DNA of 64,000 nt from Streptomyces sp. NBC_01716 (GTDB lineage: Bacteria > Actinomycetota > Actinomycetes > Streptomycetales > Streptomycetaceae), in the NCBI RefSeq assembly GCF_036248275.1, contig NZ_CP109181.1, positions 5,208,001 through 5,272,000 of the forward strand, given 5' to 3'. The notes beneath the pieces were generated by a model. It searched no databases. It worked only from the letters and a program-made list of their open reading frames with translations, and was not told the origin of the DNA. This document shows, in pieces, positions 1 to 8,644 of this stretch. A program made the translations under genes and the position numbers. Numbering within the stretch: the first letter of the stretch is position 1; every line of letters begins with the position of its first letter.

Positions 1-2
1 TG

Positions 3-593
3 CCCGCCGAGGAAGCGCACCGGGTGGGCCGGACAGGGAAGATCGAGGAGCCCGCCGGGGCCGGCGGGGGGCTGCGGTTGCGCGCGAAGCGTTCGGTCAC
101 GGAGGCGTACGACGACCCCGAATCGCTCACGCGGCGGGCGTTCGGCGCGATCGATCCGCCGCCGGACCTGAACAGCGCCGCCTACCGGGCCGCCGAACTG
201 CCCGCGAGCGGCGGCATCTCCACCGCGCGTGCGCTGGCCCGCTGCTACGCGGCGATGATCGGCCGGGTGGACGGCCCCGGGCGCGGTTACCGGGGCGGGG
301 AGCGGCTGTTCGCGCCGGCGACGCTGACCCTGGCCCGTACCGAGGAGTCGGCGGGCCCCGACCGGGTGCTGGTCGTCGGCACGCGCTTCGGACTCGGCTT
401 CATGCTCCACGGCTCGGGCGCGCCGCTGCTGGGGCCGGGCTCTTTCGGACACCCGGGAAGCGGCGGTTCGCTCGGCTTCGCCGACCCCGAGTCGGGCATC
501 GCCTTCGGCTATGTCACCAACGGCATGCGCAAGGGAGTCACGGCGGATCCCCGGGCACAGGCCCTGGTGCGAGCCGTCAGATCGGCCGCATGA
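3..593 (+). CDS. Beta-lactamase-fold serine hydrolase, C-terminal part (cut by window edge)
   Basis: The reading frame is open from base 3 to the stop at 591-593, so the N-terminal half, including the SxxK nucleophile motif, lies outside the window. The visible ~196 residues look like the C-terminal half of class C beta-lactamase/esterase (EstB-type) hydrolases. Near the end comes a HPGSGGS segment, occupying the place of the KTG/HxG triad, followed by a SGIAFGYVTNGM strand typical of the last beta-strand of this fold. Such enzymes hydrolyse esters or small amides. The substrate cannot be judged from this fragment. The stop lies 7 bases before the downstream SDR start, so the two are probably co-transcribed. 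Confidence 0.75.
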   Translation, partial: PAEEAHRVGRTGKIEEPAGAGGGLRLRAKRSVTEAYDDPESLTRRAFGAIDPPPDLNSAAYRAAELPASGGISTARALARCYAAMIGRVDGPGRGYRGGERLFAPATLTLARTEESAGPDRVLVVGTRFGLGFMLHGSGAPLLGPGSFGHPGSGGSLGFADPESGIAFGYVTNGMRKGVTADPRAQALVRAVRSAA

Positions 594-600
594 TCGGTGC

Positions 601-1386
601 ATGGAGCGATTCGAGGACCACGCCGCGCTGATCACGGGAGCCGGGCGGGGCATCGGCGAGGCGATCGCGCGGCGGCTGGCGGCCGAGGGCGCGCGGGTGC
701 TGATCACGGACGTGGACGGTGAACGGGCGGCGCGGGCGGCGGAGTTGATCGACGGCGCGGTGCCGTACGGGTGCGACGTGGGCGACCGCGCGTCGGTGGA
801 GGCGGCCGTGGCGTACGCCGTCGAGCGCTTCGGCTCGCTGGACGTCCTGGTCAACAACGCGTACTCCTGCACCCCGGACGCGCCGCTCTTCGAGGACGAG
901 CCGGACGAACACTGGGCCCGCGACCTCGACCTGACCCTCACCGGTGCCTTCCGCTGCGCGCGGGCGGCGCTGCCCCACCTGGCGGCGTCGGGCCGGGGCG
1001 CGATCGTGAACATCGGCTCGGTCAACGGCGAGCGGGACTTCGGCAACCACGCCTACAGCGCGGCGAAGGCGGGCCTCGCGAGCCTGACCCGCACCCTGGC
1101 GGGCCACGCGGCCCCACGCGGGGTCCGCGTCAACCTCGTCGCACCCGGCACGATCCACACGGAGGGCTGGGCGGGCCGCGAGGCGGGCCTGGAACGCGCG
1201 GCACCGCACTACCCGATGGGCCGGGTGGGCCTGCCTGACGACGTCGCGTCGGCGGTGGCGTTCCTGGCGTCGTCGGACGCGGCCTGGATCACGGGGGTGT
1301 CGCTGCCGGTGGACGGGGGGATTCTGTCGGCGAACGTGGGGCTGCGGAAGGCGTTCGCGGGGGAGCCGGTGTCGGGGGAGCGATGA
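601..1386 (+). CDS. SDR-family NAD(P)-dependent oxidoreductase
   Basis: This 261-residue protein has the classical short-chain dehydrogenase layout. A TGAGRGIG nucleotide-binding motif lies near residue 13, then NNAY (the NNAG position), a Ser in NIGSVNG and a YSAAK catalytic Tyr-Lys pair. The C-terminal PVDGG end is typical of classical 3-oxoacyl reductase-like SDRs. Length is normal for the classical group. I chose the ATG at 601 because the fold begins directly after it. A longer frame from 511 would overlap the upstream gene by 83 bases. It probably forms an operon with the hydrolase before it. The substrate is unknown. Confidence 0.85.
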   Translation: MERFEDHAALITGAGRGIGEAIARRLAAEGARVLITDVDGERAARAAELIDGAVPYGCDVGDRASVEAAVAYAVERFGSLDVLVNNAYSCTPDAPLFEDEPDEHWARDLDLTLTGAFRCARAALPHLAASGRGAIVNIGSVNGERDFGNHAYSAAKAGLASLTRTLAGHAAPRGVRVNLVAPGTIHTEGWAGREAGLERAAPHYPMGRVGLPDDVASAVAFLASSDAAWITGVSLPVDGGILSANVGLRKAFAGEPVSGER

Positions 1387-1449
1387 GTTTCCGCGGGTGG
1401 CAGGGTCTCAACCGCGTATCTCCGGACCCCCAGGCAAGGACGGCCGCCC

Positions 1450-2247
1450 ATGGTCACCACCCGCACACTCGACGTCCCCGGCGCGCACCTCTCCTACGAA
1501 GCACGTGACTCGGGCCCCGTACTGGTGCTCACGGGCGCGCCCATGAACGCCGCGCACTTCGCTCCGCTGGCCGACGCGCTCGCGGATGAGTACACCGTCG
1601 TCACGCACGACCCCCGGGGCATCTCCGGCAGCACGCTGGACGACCCCACGCAGGACTCCACCCCCGAGCTGCGCGCCGACGACATCGCCGCGATCCTGGA
1701 CGACATCGGCGCCGATTCGGCCGATGTGTTCGGCAGCAGTGGCGGCGCGGTGACCGGCCTCGCCCTGGTCGCACGCCACCCGGCCCGGGTCCGGACACTC
1801 GTCGCGCACGAGCCGCCGGTGCTGGAGGTGCTGCCGGACGCGGCGGAGAGGCGAGCGGAGATGGACGACATCGTGGAGACGTTCCACCGGGAGGGTCTGG
1901 GCCCGGCGTTCGGGAAGTTCATGACCGTCTCCGGCATGGAGCCCGCCGCCGGCCCGCCCCCGGGCGAGCCCTCGGCCCAGGACCAGGCGGACGGAGCACG
2001 CTTCCTGGCCCACGAACTGCGCGGCACGGCCAACTACTTGCCCGACATCAAGGCGCTGACGGCCGCCCGGCCCCGCGTGCTGATCGCCATCGGCACAACG
2101 TCGGGCCCCCTGCTCACGCACCGCACCTCCACGGCACTTGCCGCACGGCTCGGCACCCACCCGGTCGAATTCCCGGGCGGCCACGGCGGGTTCATGGAGG
2201 CACCGGGGGAGTTCGCGGGGGTGCTGCGGAAGGTGCTGGGGGGCTGA
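1450..2247 (+). CDS. Alpha/beta hydrolase
   Basis: This is a 265-residue cytoplasmic alpha/beta-hydrolase. The oxyanion region LTGAPMN and the DPRG turn come first, then a nucleophile elbow GSSGGAV (Ser in the GxSxG position). The catalytic His lies in the C-terminal FPGGHGG segment, followed by a FAGVLRKVL helix. This arrangement is usual for small-molecule esterases, haloperoxidase-like and proline-iminopeptidase-like enzymes. No signal peptide is visible. Substrate not predictable. It is preceded by a 63-base gap after the SDR and could still be in that operon. Confidence 0.8.
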   Translation: MVTTRTLDVPGAHLSYEARDSGPVLVLTGAPMNAAHFAPLADALADEYTVVTHDPRGISGSTLDDPTQDSTPELRADDIAAILDDIGADSADVFGSSGGAVTGLALVARHPARVRTLVAHEPPVLEVLPDAAERRAEMDDIVETFHREGLGPAFGKFMTVSGMEPAAGPPPGEPSAQDQADGARFLAHELRGTANYLPDIKALTAARPRVLIAIGTTSGPLLTHRTSTALAARLGTHPVEFPGGHGGFMEAPGEFAGVLRKVLGG

Positions 2248-2364
2248 GGCACGGGACGAGCCATCAGCGCCCTTGGTGTGGCTCGCGGCTCGCCTCGGCC
2301 AGCCTTTCGAACTACCGTTGCTCGACCGCCTCGGTCGTAGCGTGTCAATCGGAAGGGTCCATAC

Positions 2365-3330
2365 GTGTCCGCGCTGAGTGCGTCTCGGATTGCCGACGTC
2401 GTCGATGCGGCAGGGGCGCGGGCCGTTGTCGGGTACGAGCCGCTGGGTGGGGGGACGTACAACACCCTCTATCGCGTCCGGCTGGACGACGGCAGGCGGG
2501 TGATTCTGAAGGTGGCGCCCGATGCCGGTACGCCGCGCCTGACGTACGAGGGCGAACTGCTCGTCAACGAGGGCGAGTTCTACCGGAAGGCCAGTGGCAC
2601 CGGCGTGCCCGTGCCCGAGGTGGTGCGTCTTGGGGGCGGCTCGCTGGTGATGTCGGAGTGTCCGGGGGAGCCCTGGTCCGCCTTGGCGGACGAGCTCGGC
2701 GATGCGGAGTACGAGCGGTTGCGGCGGGAACTTGGGGCGTACGTCGGGCAGTTGCACACCGTCACCGGTACGCGCTTTGGGTATCCGTCCGGGGCCGTGG
2801 CCAACGCCGGGAGTTGGCGGGAGGCGTTCGTCGCGATGGTGGAGGCGGTCCTCGGCGACGCCGAGCGGTTCGGGGTCAAGTTGCCCGTGTCCGTGGAGCG
2901 CGTACGGACGGTCGTGCGGGGTGCCGCTCCCGCTCTGGACGAGGTCACCGTGCCCGTGCTCGTGCACTTCGATCTGTGGCAGGGCAACATCCTGCTGACC
3001 GGTGAGCCGGGGGAGCGGCGGATCGGTGGGGTCGTTGATGGGGAACGGATGTTCTGGGGCGATCCGTTGGCGGAGTTCGTGTCGCTCAATCTGTTCGGTG
3101 AGCCCGAGGACGATCCCGCGCTGCTGGCCGGGTACCGCGCGGGCGGTGGTGACACGGACTTCGACACGGCCGCGCGGCTGCGCATGGCGCTCTACCGCTG
3201 TTACCTCTACCTGATCATGCTCGTCGAGGCCGTGCCGCGCGGCTACCCGCCCGCGCAGGCCGCCGTGACCCGCAGGACCGCCGGGCCCGCGCTGATCCTG
3301 GCCCTTGGGCTGATCTCCCACACGGTGTAG
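2365..3330 (+). CDS. Aminoglycoside-phosphotransferase-fold kinase (APH family)
   Basis: A 321-residue protein with the APH/choline-kinase fold. An N-terminal lobe has a Lys in VILKVAP, a Brenner motif VHFDLWQGNILL gives the catalytic Asp and Asn, and a VVDGERMFWGDP segment stands in place of the DFD/DxD metal-binding loop. The metal-site Asp is followed by Gly-Glu, a common variant in uncharacterised actinobacterial members. The start is a GTG 117 bases after the previous gene. It ends one base before the convergent MFS gene. Likely a small-molecule kinase. No reason to call it a resistance enzyme. Confidence 0.8.
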   Translation: MSALSASRIADVVDAAGARAVVGYEPLGGGTYNTLYRVRLDDGRRVILKVAPDAGTPRLTYEGELLVNEGEFYRKASGTGVPVPEVVRLGGGSLVMSECPGEPWSALADELGDAEYERLRRELGAYVGQLHTVTGTRFGYPSGAVANAGSWREAFVAMVEAVLGDAERFGVKLPVSVERVRTVVRGAAPALDEVTVPVLVHFDLWQGNILLTGEPGERRIGGVVDGERMFWGDPLAEFVSLNLFGEPEDDPALLAGYRAGGGDTDFDTAARLRMALYRCYLYLIMLVEAVPRGYPPAQAAVTRRTAGPALILALGLISHTV

Positions 3331-3331
3331 G

Positions 3332-4915
3332 TCAGCCGCCCGGTGGGGGCATGCCTCCCTGGAGGCGTTCCAGGTCCGAGGCGCGGACCTGGATCACGAA
3401 CAGGGCGATCACCGCCGAGACGCCCGCCAGAATCGCCGCCACGATGAAGGCGTTCGAGACGCCCGCCGTCAGGACCTCGTCGCTCCATGGCTTCGGCAGT
3501 GAATGCGTCTTCTGGAACGTCATCTTCTGGGCCGGGGTCGCGTGCTCCATGAAGTCGCGGGCCTGGGTCTTGCCCTCGTCCCTCGTGGCCGTGCCGAACA
3601 CCGTCACCAGGATGGACAGCCCCAGCGAACCACCCACCTGCTGCATCGCGTTGAGGACGCCGGAGGCGGCGCCGGCCTCCTTCGGCTCGACTCCCGAGAC
3701 CGCCATCAGGGTCAGCGACACGAACTGGAAGCCCATGCCGAGGCCGAAGACCAGCACCGGGCCCAGCAGACTGCCCGCGTACGTGCTGTGGACGTCCGTC
3801 TGGGCCAGCCACGCGAGGCCGGCGGTGGCCAGGATCGCGCCGGTCACCATGAACGGTTTCGGGCCCCAGCGCGGCAGCAGCTGTGAGGCCACCCCCGAAC
3901 CGACCGCGATGACCGCGCTCACCGGGAGGAAGGCGAGGCCGGTCCGCAGCGGGCTGAAGTCAAGGACCTCCTGGGTGAAGAGCGTGAGGAAGAAGAACAT
4001 GCCGAACAGCGCGGCGGACAGGCTCAGCATCATCCCGTAGACACCCGCGCGGTTGCGGTCACGGAACATCCACAGCGGCGTGATCGGCTGGCGCGAGCGG
4101 CGCTCGATGACGATGAAGAGGAACAGGAGCACCACCGCCGCGCCGAAGGACCCGAGCGTCAGGCTGTCGGTCCAGCCCTCCTCGGACGCCCGGATGAAGC
4201 CGTAGACCAGACCCACCATGCCGAGCGTCGCGGTGAGCGCGCCGACGATGTCGAAGTGCCCGGGGTGCCGTTCGGACTCCTTGATGAAGCGGGGGGTCAG
4301 AGCGATGAGCAGCAGCCCGATCGGCAGGTTGACGAAGAAGATCCACCGCCAGTCGAGCCACTCCACCAGGATGCCGCCGAGCAGCAGCCCGATCGCGCTG
4401 CCGCCCGCCGACACCGCGGCGAACACGCCGAACGCCCTGTTGCGGGCGGGCCCTTCGCGGAACGTGGTGGTGATCAGTGACAGCGCCGTCGGGGACGCGA
4501 TGGCGCCGCCGACCCCCTGGAGGGCACGGGCGGCCAGCAGTTGCCAGGAGTCCTGCGCCAGACCGCAGAGCAGTGAGGCGAAGGCGAAGAGCCCGATGCC
4601 GAACATGAAGACGCGGCGCCGCCCCAGGATGTCGCCGAGGCGCCCGCCGAGCAGCAGCAGACCGCCGAAGGTGAGGGTGTACGCGTTGACCACCCACGAC
4701 AGGTTCTGGGTCGAGAAGCCGAGCGCGCTCTGGATATGGGGGAGCGCGATGTTCACGATGGTGATGTCGAGAACCACCATCAGCTGGCAGGAGGCGATGA
4801 TGGCCAGCGCGATGCCGTGGCCGCCCTCGGGGGTGGGGGGCTTCCCCGTGTTCGGCGGTGAGTTGGGCGGTGACTTGGGCGGTGAGTTCGGCGGGGTGGG
4901 CGGTGAATCAGTCAT
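3332..4915 (-). CDS. MFS drug efflux transporter, DHA2 (14-TMS) family
   Basis: A 527-residue integral membrane protein. After a Pro/Ser-rich cytoplasmic N-terminus come transmembrane helices with the DHA2 signatures: LDITIVNIALPHI in helix 1, GGRLGDILGRRR (motif A) after helix 2, and a motif-C-like stretch AVSAGGSAIGLLLGGIL. The total length and hydrophobic pattern fit 14 helices of the EmrB/QacA type, which export drugs or metabolites using proton motive force. I placed the start at the ATG at 4915. An upstream GTG at 4972 would add 19 Arg/Pro-rich residues. Convergent with the phosphotransferase. No regulator adjoins it. Confidence 0.88.
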   Translation of the reverse strand: MTDSPPTPPNSPPKSPPNSPPNTGKPPTPEGGHGIALAIIASCQLMVVLDITIVNIALPHIQSALGFSTQNLSWVVNAYTLTFGGLLLLGGRLGDILGRRRVFMFGIGLFAFASLLCGLAQDSWQLLAARALQGVGGAIASPTALSLITTTFREGPARNRAFGVFAAVSAGGSAIGLLLGGILVEWLDWRWIFFVNLPIGLLLIALTPRFIKESERHPGHFDIVGALTATLGMVGLVYGFIRASEEGWTDSLTLGSFGAAVVLLFLFIVIERRSRQPITPLWMFRDRNRAGVYGMMLSLSAALFGMFFFLTLFTQEVLDFSPLRTGLAFLPVSAVIAVGSGVASQLLPRWGPKPFMVTGAILATAGLAWLAQTDVHSTYAGSLLGPVLVFGLGMGFQFVSLTLMAVSGVEPKEAGAASGVLNAMQQVGGSLGLSILVTVFGTATRDEGKTQARDFMEHATPAQKMTFQKTHSLPKPWSDEVLTAGVSNAFIVAAILAGVSAVIALFVIQVRASDLERLQGGMPPPGG

Positions 4916-5016
4916 AGGTGGGGGTGGTGAACGGGGTGTGCGCGCCCTCCGACAGGGAGCGCCACCGTTCACCCGGATCTGACTCTAAGTGGGACGAACG
5001 GGACTCGCGACTCGGC

Positions 5017-5031
5017 GCCGGGCCCCCCGGC
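5017..5031 (-). terminator. Short GC hairpin after pcaL
   Basis: A 6-bp stem (GCCGGG/CCCGGC) with a CCC loop lies directly beyond the pcaL stop on the minus strand. It is short and lacks a T-run, so it is only a possible terminator of the pca operon. Confidence 0.3.
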
Positions 5032-5032
5032 C

Positions 5033-6217
5033 TCAGGCGTGTTCCGACAGCACGTCGTCGGCGATCGAGAACGCCTTGTTGGCCGCGGGCACCCCGCAGT
5101 ACACCGCCGACTGGAGCAGCACTTCCCGGATCTCCTCGCGGCTCAGCCCGTTCCGTACCGCCGCCCTGACATGCATCGCCAGCTCGTCGTGATGCCCGCC
5201 CGCGACCAGCGCCGTCAGGGTGACGCAGCTGCGGGTACGGCGGTCGAGCCCCGGCCGGGTCCAGATCTCGGCCCAGGCGTAGCGGGTGATGAAGTCCTGG
5301 AAGGGCGCGGTGAACGCGGTCGTACGGGCCACCGCCCGGTCCACGTGGTGGTCGCCGAGTACGGCGCGGCGTACGGCCATCCCGGCGCCGTGCCGCGTGG
5401 CGTCCCCGACGTTCACCGCGCTCGCCCCGGCCGGGGACGTCGCTTCGAGGTGGTTCAGCAGCGCGGCGAGCACCGGCGCGGGGCGTTCGGCGTTCGCCAG
5501 ATGCGCGGCTCCCGCGATCTCCGTGAGGCTCGCGCCCGGGATGCCGTCGGCGATCGTACGGGCGTGCGACGGCGGGGCCGCCGGGTCGTCGCGGCCGGCG
5601 ACGACGAGGGTCGGGACCGTCACGGCCGCCAGCTCGTCGCGCAGGTCGTGTTCGGCGACGGCCAGGCAGCAGGCCGCGTACGACTTGTCGTCCGCCGTCC
5701 GCAGATCGTCCACGAGCGCCGAGCCGGGCGGGGTGTCTTCGAAGCCGGGCGCGAACCAGACGCCCGGCCGGCTCGCCACCAGCGACTCCGTACCCCTGGC
5801 GAGGACGGTCGCCGCACGGTCCCGCCAGCTGTCGGGGGCGCCGAAGTACGCGGACGAGCAGAGCACGGCGAGGGAGACGAGGCGGTCGGGGTGGTGCACG
5901 GCCAGACGCAGGCCCACCGCGCCGCCCAGCGAGATCCCCGCGTACGCGAACCGCTCCCAGCCCTGTTCGTCGGCCAGCCGTACCACCTGTTCCGCAAGGG
6001 CGGCGACGGAGACGGCGGGCGCCGACGCGGGGACGGAGCCGCCGTGGCCCGGCAGGTCCCAGCGCAGGACGCGGTGGTCGCGGGCGAGAGCCGCCAGTTG
6101 GGGTTCCCATACGCGCATGGACGTGCCGAGGGACGGTCCGAGGATCAGCGGCGCCCCGTCGGCCGGGCCGTCGAGCCGGGAGTGGGGAAGGCGGAGCTCC
6201 GCCGTCGGGTCGGTCAT
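5033..6217 (-). CDS. pcaL: PcaL: fused 3-oxoadipate enol-lactonase and 4-carboxymuconolactone decarboxylase
   Basis: This 394-residue bifunctional protein carries two consecutive steps of the protocatechuate branch of the beta-ketoadipate pathway. Residues ~1-255 are an alpha/beta hydrolase (PcaD) with nucleophile elbow AGISLGG and a late His in GAAHLANAE. Residues ~270-394 are a carboxymuconolactone decarboxylase (PcaC) domain, ending with helices that contain SCVTLTALVAGGHHDELAMH. The PcaD-PcaC fusion is known as PcaL in actinomycetes. Its ATG overlaps the pcaB stop as ATGA (6214-6217), so translation is coupled. Last gene of the operon. Confidence 0.95.
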   Translation of the reverse strand: MTDPTAELRLPHSRLDGPADGAPLILGPSLGTSMRVWEPQLAALARDHRVLRWDLPGHGGSVPASAPAVSVAALAEQVVRLADEQGWERFAYAGISLGGAVGLRLAVHHPDRLVSLAVLCSSAYFGAPDSWRDRAATVLARGTESLVASRPGVWFAPGFEDTPPGSALVDDLRTADDKSYAACCLAVAEHDLRDELAAVTVPTLVVAGRDDPAAPPSHARTIADGIPGASLTEIAGAAHLANAERPAPVLAALLNHLEATSPAGASAVNVGDATRHGAGMAVRRAVLGDHHVDRAVARTTAFTAPFQDFITRYAWAEIWTRPGLDRRTRSCVTLTALVAGGHHDELAMHVRAAVRNGLSREEIREVLLQSAVYCGVPAANKAFSIADDVLSEHA

Positions 6218-8028
6218 CGGGGGTCCTCCGAGTCGTCCGTCGAAGCGTCGTCGGTGAGCGCGGCCTCCGCCAACGCGCGCCCCGCGGCGGCGTGTTCGGC
6301 GAGCGCGCGGTCCACGAGCGCGGGGGCGGAGCCCGTGTAGCCCGCCGGGTCGGTGAGGGCGTGCAGCCGCGCGTCGCCTATCAGCTCGGCGACCCCCGGG
6401 TCGGTCTCCGTCAGCGCCTGTGCGAGCGGGATGCCGGCACGCTCCGCGAGGCGGCCGGCCGCGCCCACCACTTCCTTCGCACGGGTCCGGCCGACGGCCG
6501 GGATCAGGGCCGTCACGAGCCGTTCGCTCACCAGCAGTCCATGGGTGAGCCCGAGGTTGTCCCGCATCCGGTCGGGGAACACCCGCAGGCCGTGGGCGAG
6601 TTCGGCGGCGTCGTGGGCGGCTCCGCCGGTCAGCCGCAGCAGCTCGCGCAGCGGCTGCCACTCGGCGTGCCAGGGTCCCGCGGGGCGTTCGTCCTCGGCG
6701 ACGAGAGCCCCGAGCAGTATGGAGGCGAGAGCGGGTGCCTGCCGCGCGGCGGCGGCGATCAGGGTGGCCCGCACCGGATTGCGCTTGTGCGGCATCGCGG
6801 ACGAACCGCCGCCGCGCGCCTCGGCGACCTCGCCGGTCTCGGTCCGGGACAGCACGAGCACATCGGCGGCCACCTTCCCGAGCGCCCCCGCCGCGAAGGC
6901 GAGCGCCGCGCCGAGATCGGCGACGGGGGTACGCAGGGTGTGCCACGGCAGCGTCGGTTCGGCGAGGGGGAGCTGATCGGCGTACGCGGCGAGGAGCCGT
7001 ACTCCGGTGTCGCTCCGGGACGCGCCCCGGGGCGCCTCCGCCGCCTGGACCTCTTCCGGGCTCCCGTCCTCGGGCGCGGGGCCGGTCCCCGGCCCCGGTT
7101 CGGGCTCCAGCCCCGGCTCGGGCTCGAACCCCCGCTCGGGCTCGAACCCCGGCTCGAACCCCGGCTCGGAACTCGGGTCGGCCCCGGCCGGATACTCCGG
7201 CAACGGCTCGGGAGGGCTGTCCACCGTGGAGTCGAGCGCACCGGTCAGGTCGTAGACGGGCTCGCAGGACGCGGCGGTGGAGGTCCTCTCCGGCCGGCCG
7301 TCCACCGCGTCGTCGACCTGGGCGAAAGCCGCCAACGTCCCTGCCGCGCCGCCCAGTTGGACCGGCAGCCGGACGGCGGCCAGCCTGGTACGGGCATCGC
7401 GTACGGACGAGAGCCAGCCCGCGGCCTTCAGCCCGAACGTCGTCGGAACCGCGTGCTGCGTGAGGGTGCGACCCGCCATCGGGGTGGTGCGGTGGGCCGT
7501 GGCCAGAACGGCGAGCGCGTCCGCCGTACGGTCCAGGTCCGCCAGGATCAGCGGCCCCGTACGCGTGGCGACCAGCATCATCGCCGTGTCCACGATGTCC
7601 TGGCTGGTCGCGCCCCGGTGGACGTACTGCGCCGCGTCACTGCCGCCGCCCGCCCTCGCGTCCTCCTCGTCCGCCGCCGCCGTCAGATCCGCCACCAGGG
7701 GAATCACCGGATTGCCCCCGGCGCGCGCCCGCAGCGCCACGTCCCGTACGTCGAACCGCCCCGCCGTCCCGGCCGCCGCCGTGATCACCTCGGCCGCCGC
7801 CATCGGGGTGAGCCCGACCGCCGCCTGCGCGCGGGCCAGCGCCGCCTCGGCGTCCAGCATCGCGCGCAGGAAGGCGGCGTCGCCGGTCGCCGCCTCGGCG
7901 GCGGATCCCGCCCGGCCGGGCGAGAGCAGCCCGGCGTCGGAGGCGGGACCCGCGTCGGAGGCGTGATCCGGGTGGTTCGGGTCGTCTGAGTGGTCCGGAT
8001 CGTCCGGTCGGTGGTCAGCGGAAGTCAA
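6214..8028 (-). CDS. pcaB: 3-carboxy-cis,cis-muconate cycloisomerase with a large low-complexity insertion
   Basis: A fumarase/aspartase-superfamily enzyme that converts 3-carboxymuconate to 4-carboxymuconolactone. The superfamily signature GSSAMPHKRNP is at residues ~408-418, and HRGATSQDIVDTA lies at ~137-149. At 604 residues it is about 150 longer than usual PcaB. Residues 1-45 are a disordered Asp/His/Pro-rich leader. Residues ~239-340 form a Pro/Glu/Gly-rich insertion, between the conserved LGGAAGTLAAF segment and the LLAAYADQL helix. The start is a TTG at 8028 inside the end of pcaG (14-base overlap). A GAGGAG Shine-Dalgarno lies 10 bases ahead and no ATG or GTG precedes conserved sequence. 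The frame stays open across the insertion. Confidence 0.9.
   Translation of the reverse strand: MTSADHRPDDPDHSDDPNHPDHASDAGPASDAGLLSPGRAGSAAEAATGDAAFLRAMLDAEAALARAQAAVGLTPMAAAEVITAAAGTAGRFDVRDVALRARAGGNPVIPLVADLTAAADEEDARAGGGSDAAQYVHRGATSQDIVDTAMMLVATRTGPLILADLDRTADALAVLATAHRTTPMAGRTLTQHAVPTTFGLKAAGWLSSVRDARTRLAAVRLPVQLGGAAGTLAAFAQVDDAVDGRPERTSTAASCEPVYDLTGALDSTVDSPPEPLPEYPAGADPSSEPGFEPGFEPERGFEPEPGLEPEPGPGTGPAPEDGSPEEVQAAEAPRGASRSDTGVRLLAAYADQLPLAEPTLPWHTLRTPVADLGAALAFAAGALGKVAADVLVLSRTETGEVAEARGGGSSAMPHKRNPVRATLIAAAARQAPALASILLGALVAEDERPAGPWHAEWQPLRELLRLTGGAAHDAAELAHGLRVFPDRMRDNLGLTHGLLVSERLVTALIPAVGRTRAKEVVGAAGRLAERAGIPLAQALTETDPGVAELIGDARLHALTDPAGYTGSAPALVDRALAEHAAAGRALAEAALTDDASTDDSEDPR
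7081..7179 (-). repeat. EPG-type coding micro-repeat inside pcaB
   Basis: Within the pcaB insertion, DNA units resembling GGCTCGAACCCC/GGCTCGGGCTCG recur in tandem. They encode short iterations of GFEP, GLEPEP and GPG. Unit lengths are multiples of three, so the frame is kept. The pattern suggests slippage-driven expansion of a surface loop. Confidence 0.75.
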
Positions 8029-8644
8029 GGAAAACCGTCTCCTCGTCGCCCTGGAGCCTGATGTCGAAGCGGTACGCGCCGGGCGTGGGCCCGGCCTTCG
8101 CCATCAGGGTCCCCCGCCGGTCCGCGTCCAGCGAGGCGAGCAGCGGATCGGCGGGACGCGCCCCGGCCGAACCCGCCTCCGCGTCCTGCGGCACATACAG
8201 GCGGGTATAGAGGTGCCGGGTCAGCCCCCGCGCGAAGACGCACACACTGAGGTACGGGGCGTGCCCCGGCCGCGCGCCCGGCCGCAGCGTCCGCGCCGCC
8301 CACCGCCCGTCGGCGTCCGTCGCGACCCGCCCCCAGCCCGTGAACGTGACACCGTCCCGGCCCGCGTGACCGCCGGTCACCTGGTCCCGCCGCATCGATC
8401 CCGGCAGCCGCACCGGTTCACCCGCCGGGTCCGGCTGCCACAGCTCCAGCAGGGCGTCCGGCACCGGCGCGCCCGCGCCGTCGTACACGCGCCCGTGCAC
8501 GGAGATCGCGTCCGGGTGGCCGACGGGCGCCATGTCGCCGCCGCCGGGGAAGGGCAGCGCGTAGCCGTAGAAGGGGCCGACCGTGTGAGACGGCGTGGCG
8601 CCGCCGGCCAGGCCGGTGCCGTGAGCGGAGTCGTACGCACTCAT
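8015..8644 (-). CDS. pcaG: Protocatechuate 3,4-dioxygenase, alpha subunit
   Basis: A 209-residue intradiol dioxygenase subunit. It begins with the conserved TPSHTVGPFYGYALPF segment and continues with LELWQPDP and a C-terminal FDIRLQG strand, all typical of PcaG. The alpha subunit pairs with PcaH to cleave protocatechuate into 3-carboxy-cis,cis-muconate. The ferric-iron Tyr/His ligands sit in the beta subunit. Its ATG overlaps the pcaH stop as ATGA at 8641-8644, which suits stoichiometric production of the two subunits. It overlaps pcaB by 14 bases downstream. Confidence 0.95.
   Translation of the reverse strand: MSAYDSAHGTGLAGGATPSHTVGPFYGYALPFPGGGDMAPVGHPDAISVHGRVYDGAGAPVPDALLELWQPDPAGEPVRLPGSMRRDQVTGGHAGRDGVTFTGWGRVATDADGRWAARTLRPGARPGHAPYLSVCVFARGLTRHLYTRLYVPQDAEAGSAGARPADPLLASLDADRRGTLMAKAGPTPGAYRFDIRLQGDEETVFLDFR

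Noticed and set aside
1408..3321. 637-codon open frame on the minus strand
   Set aside because: Covers two well-supported plus-strand genes and has low-complexity shadow composition.
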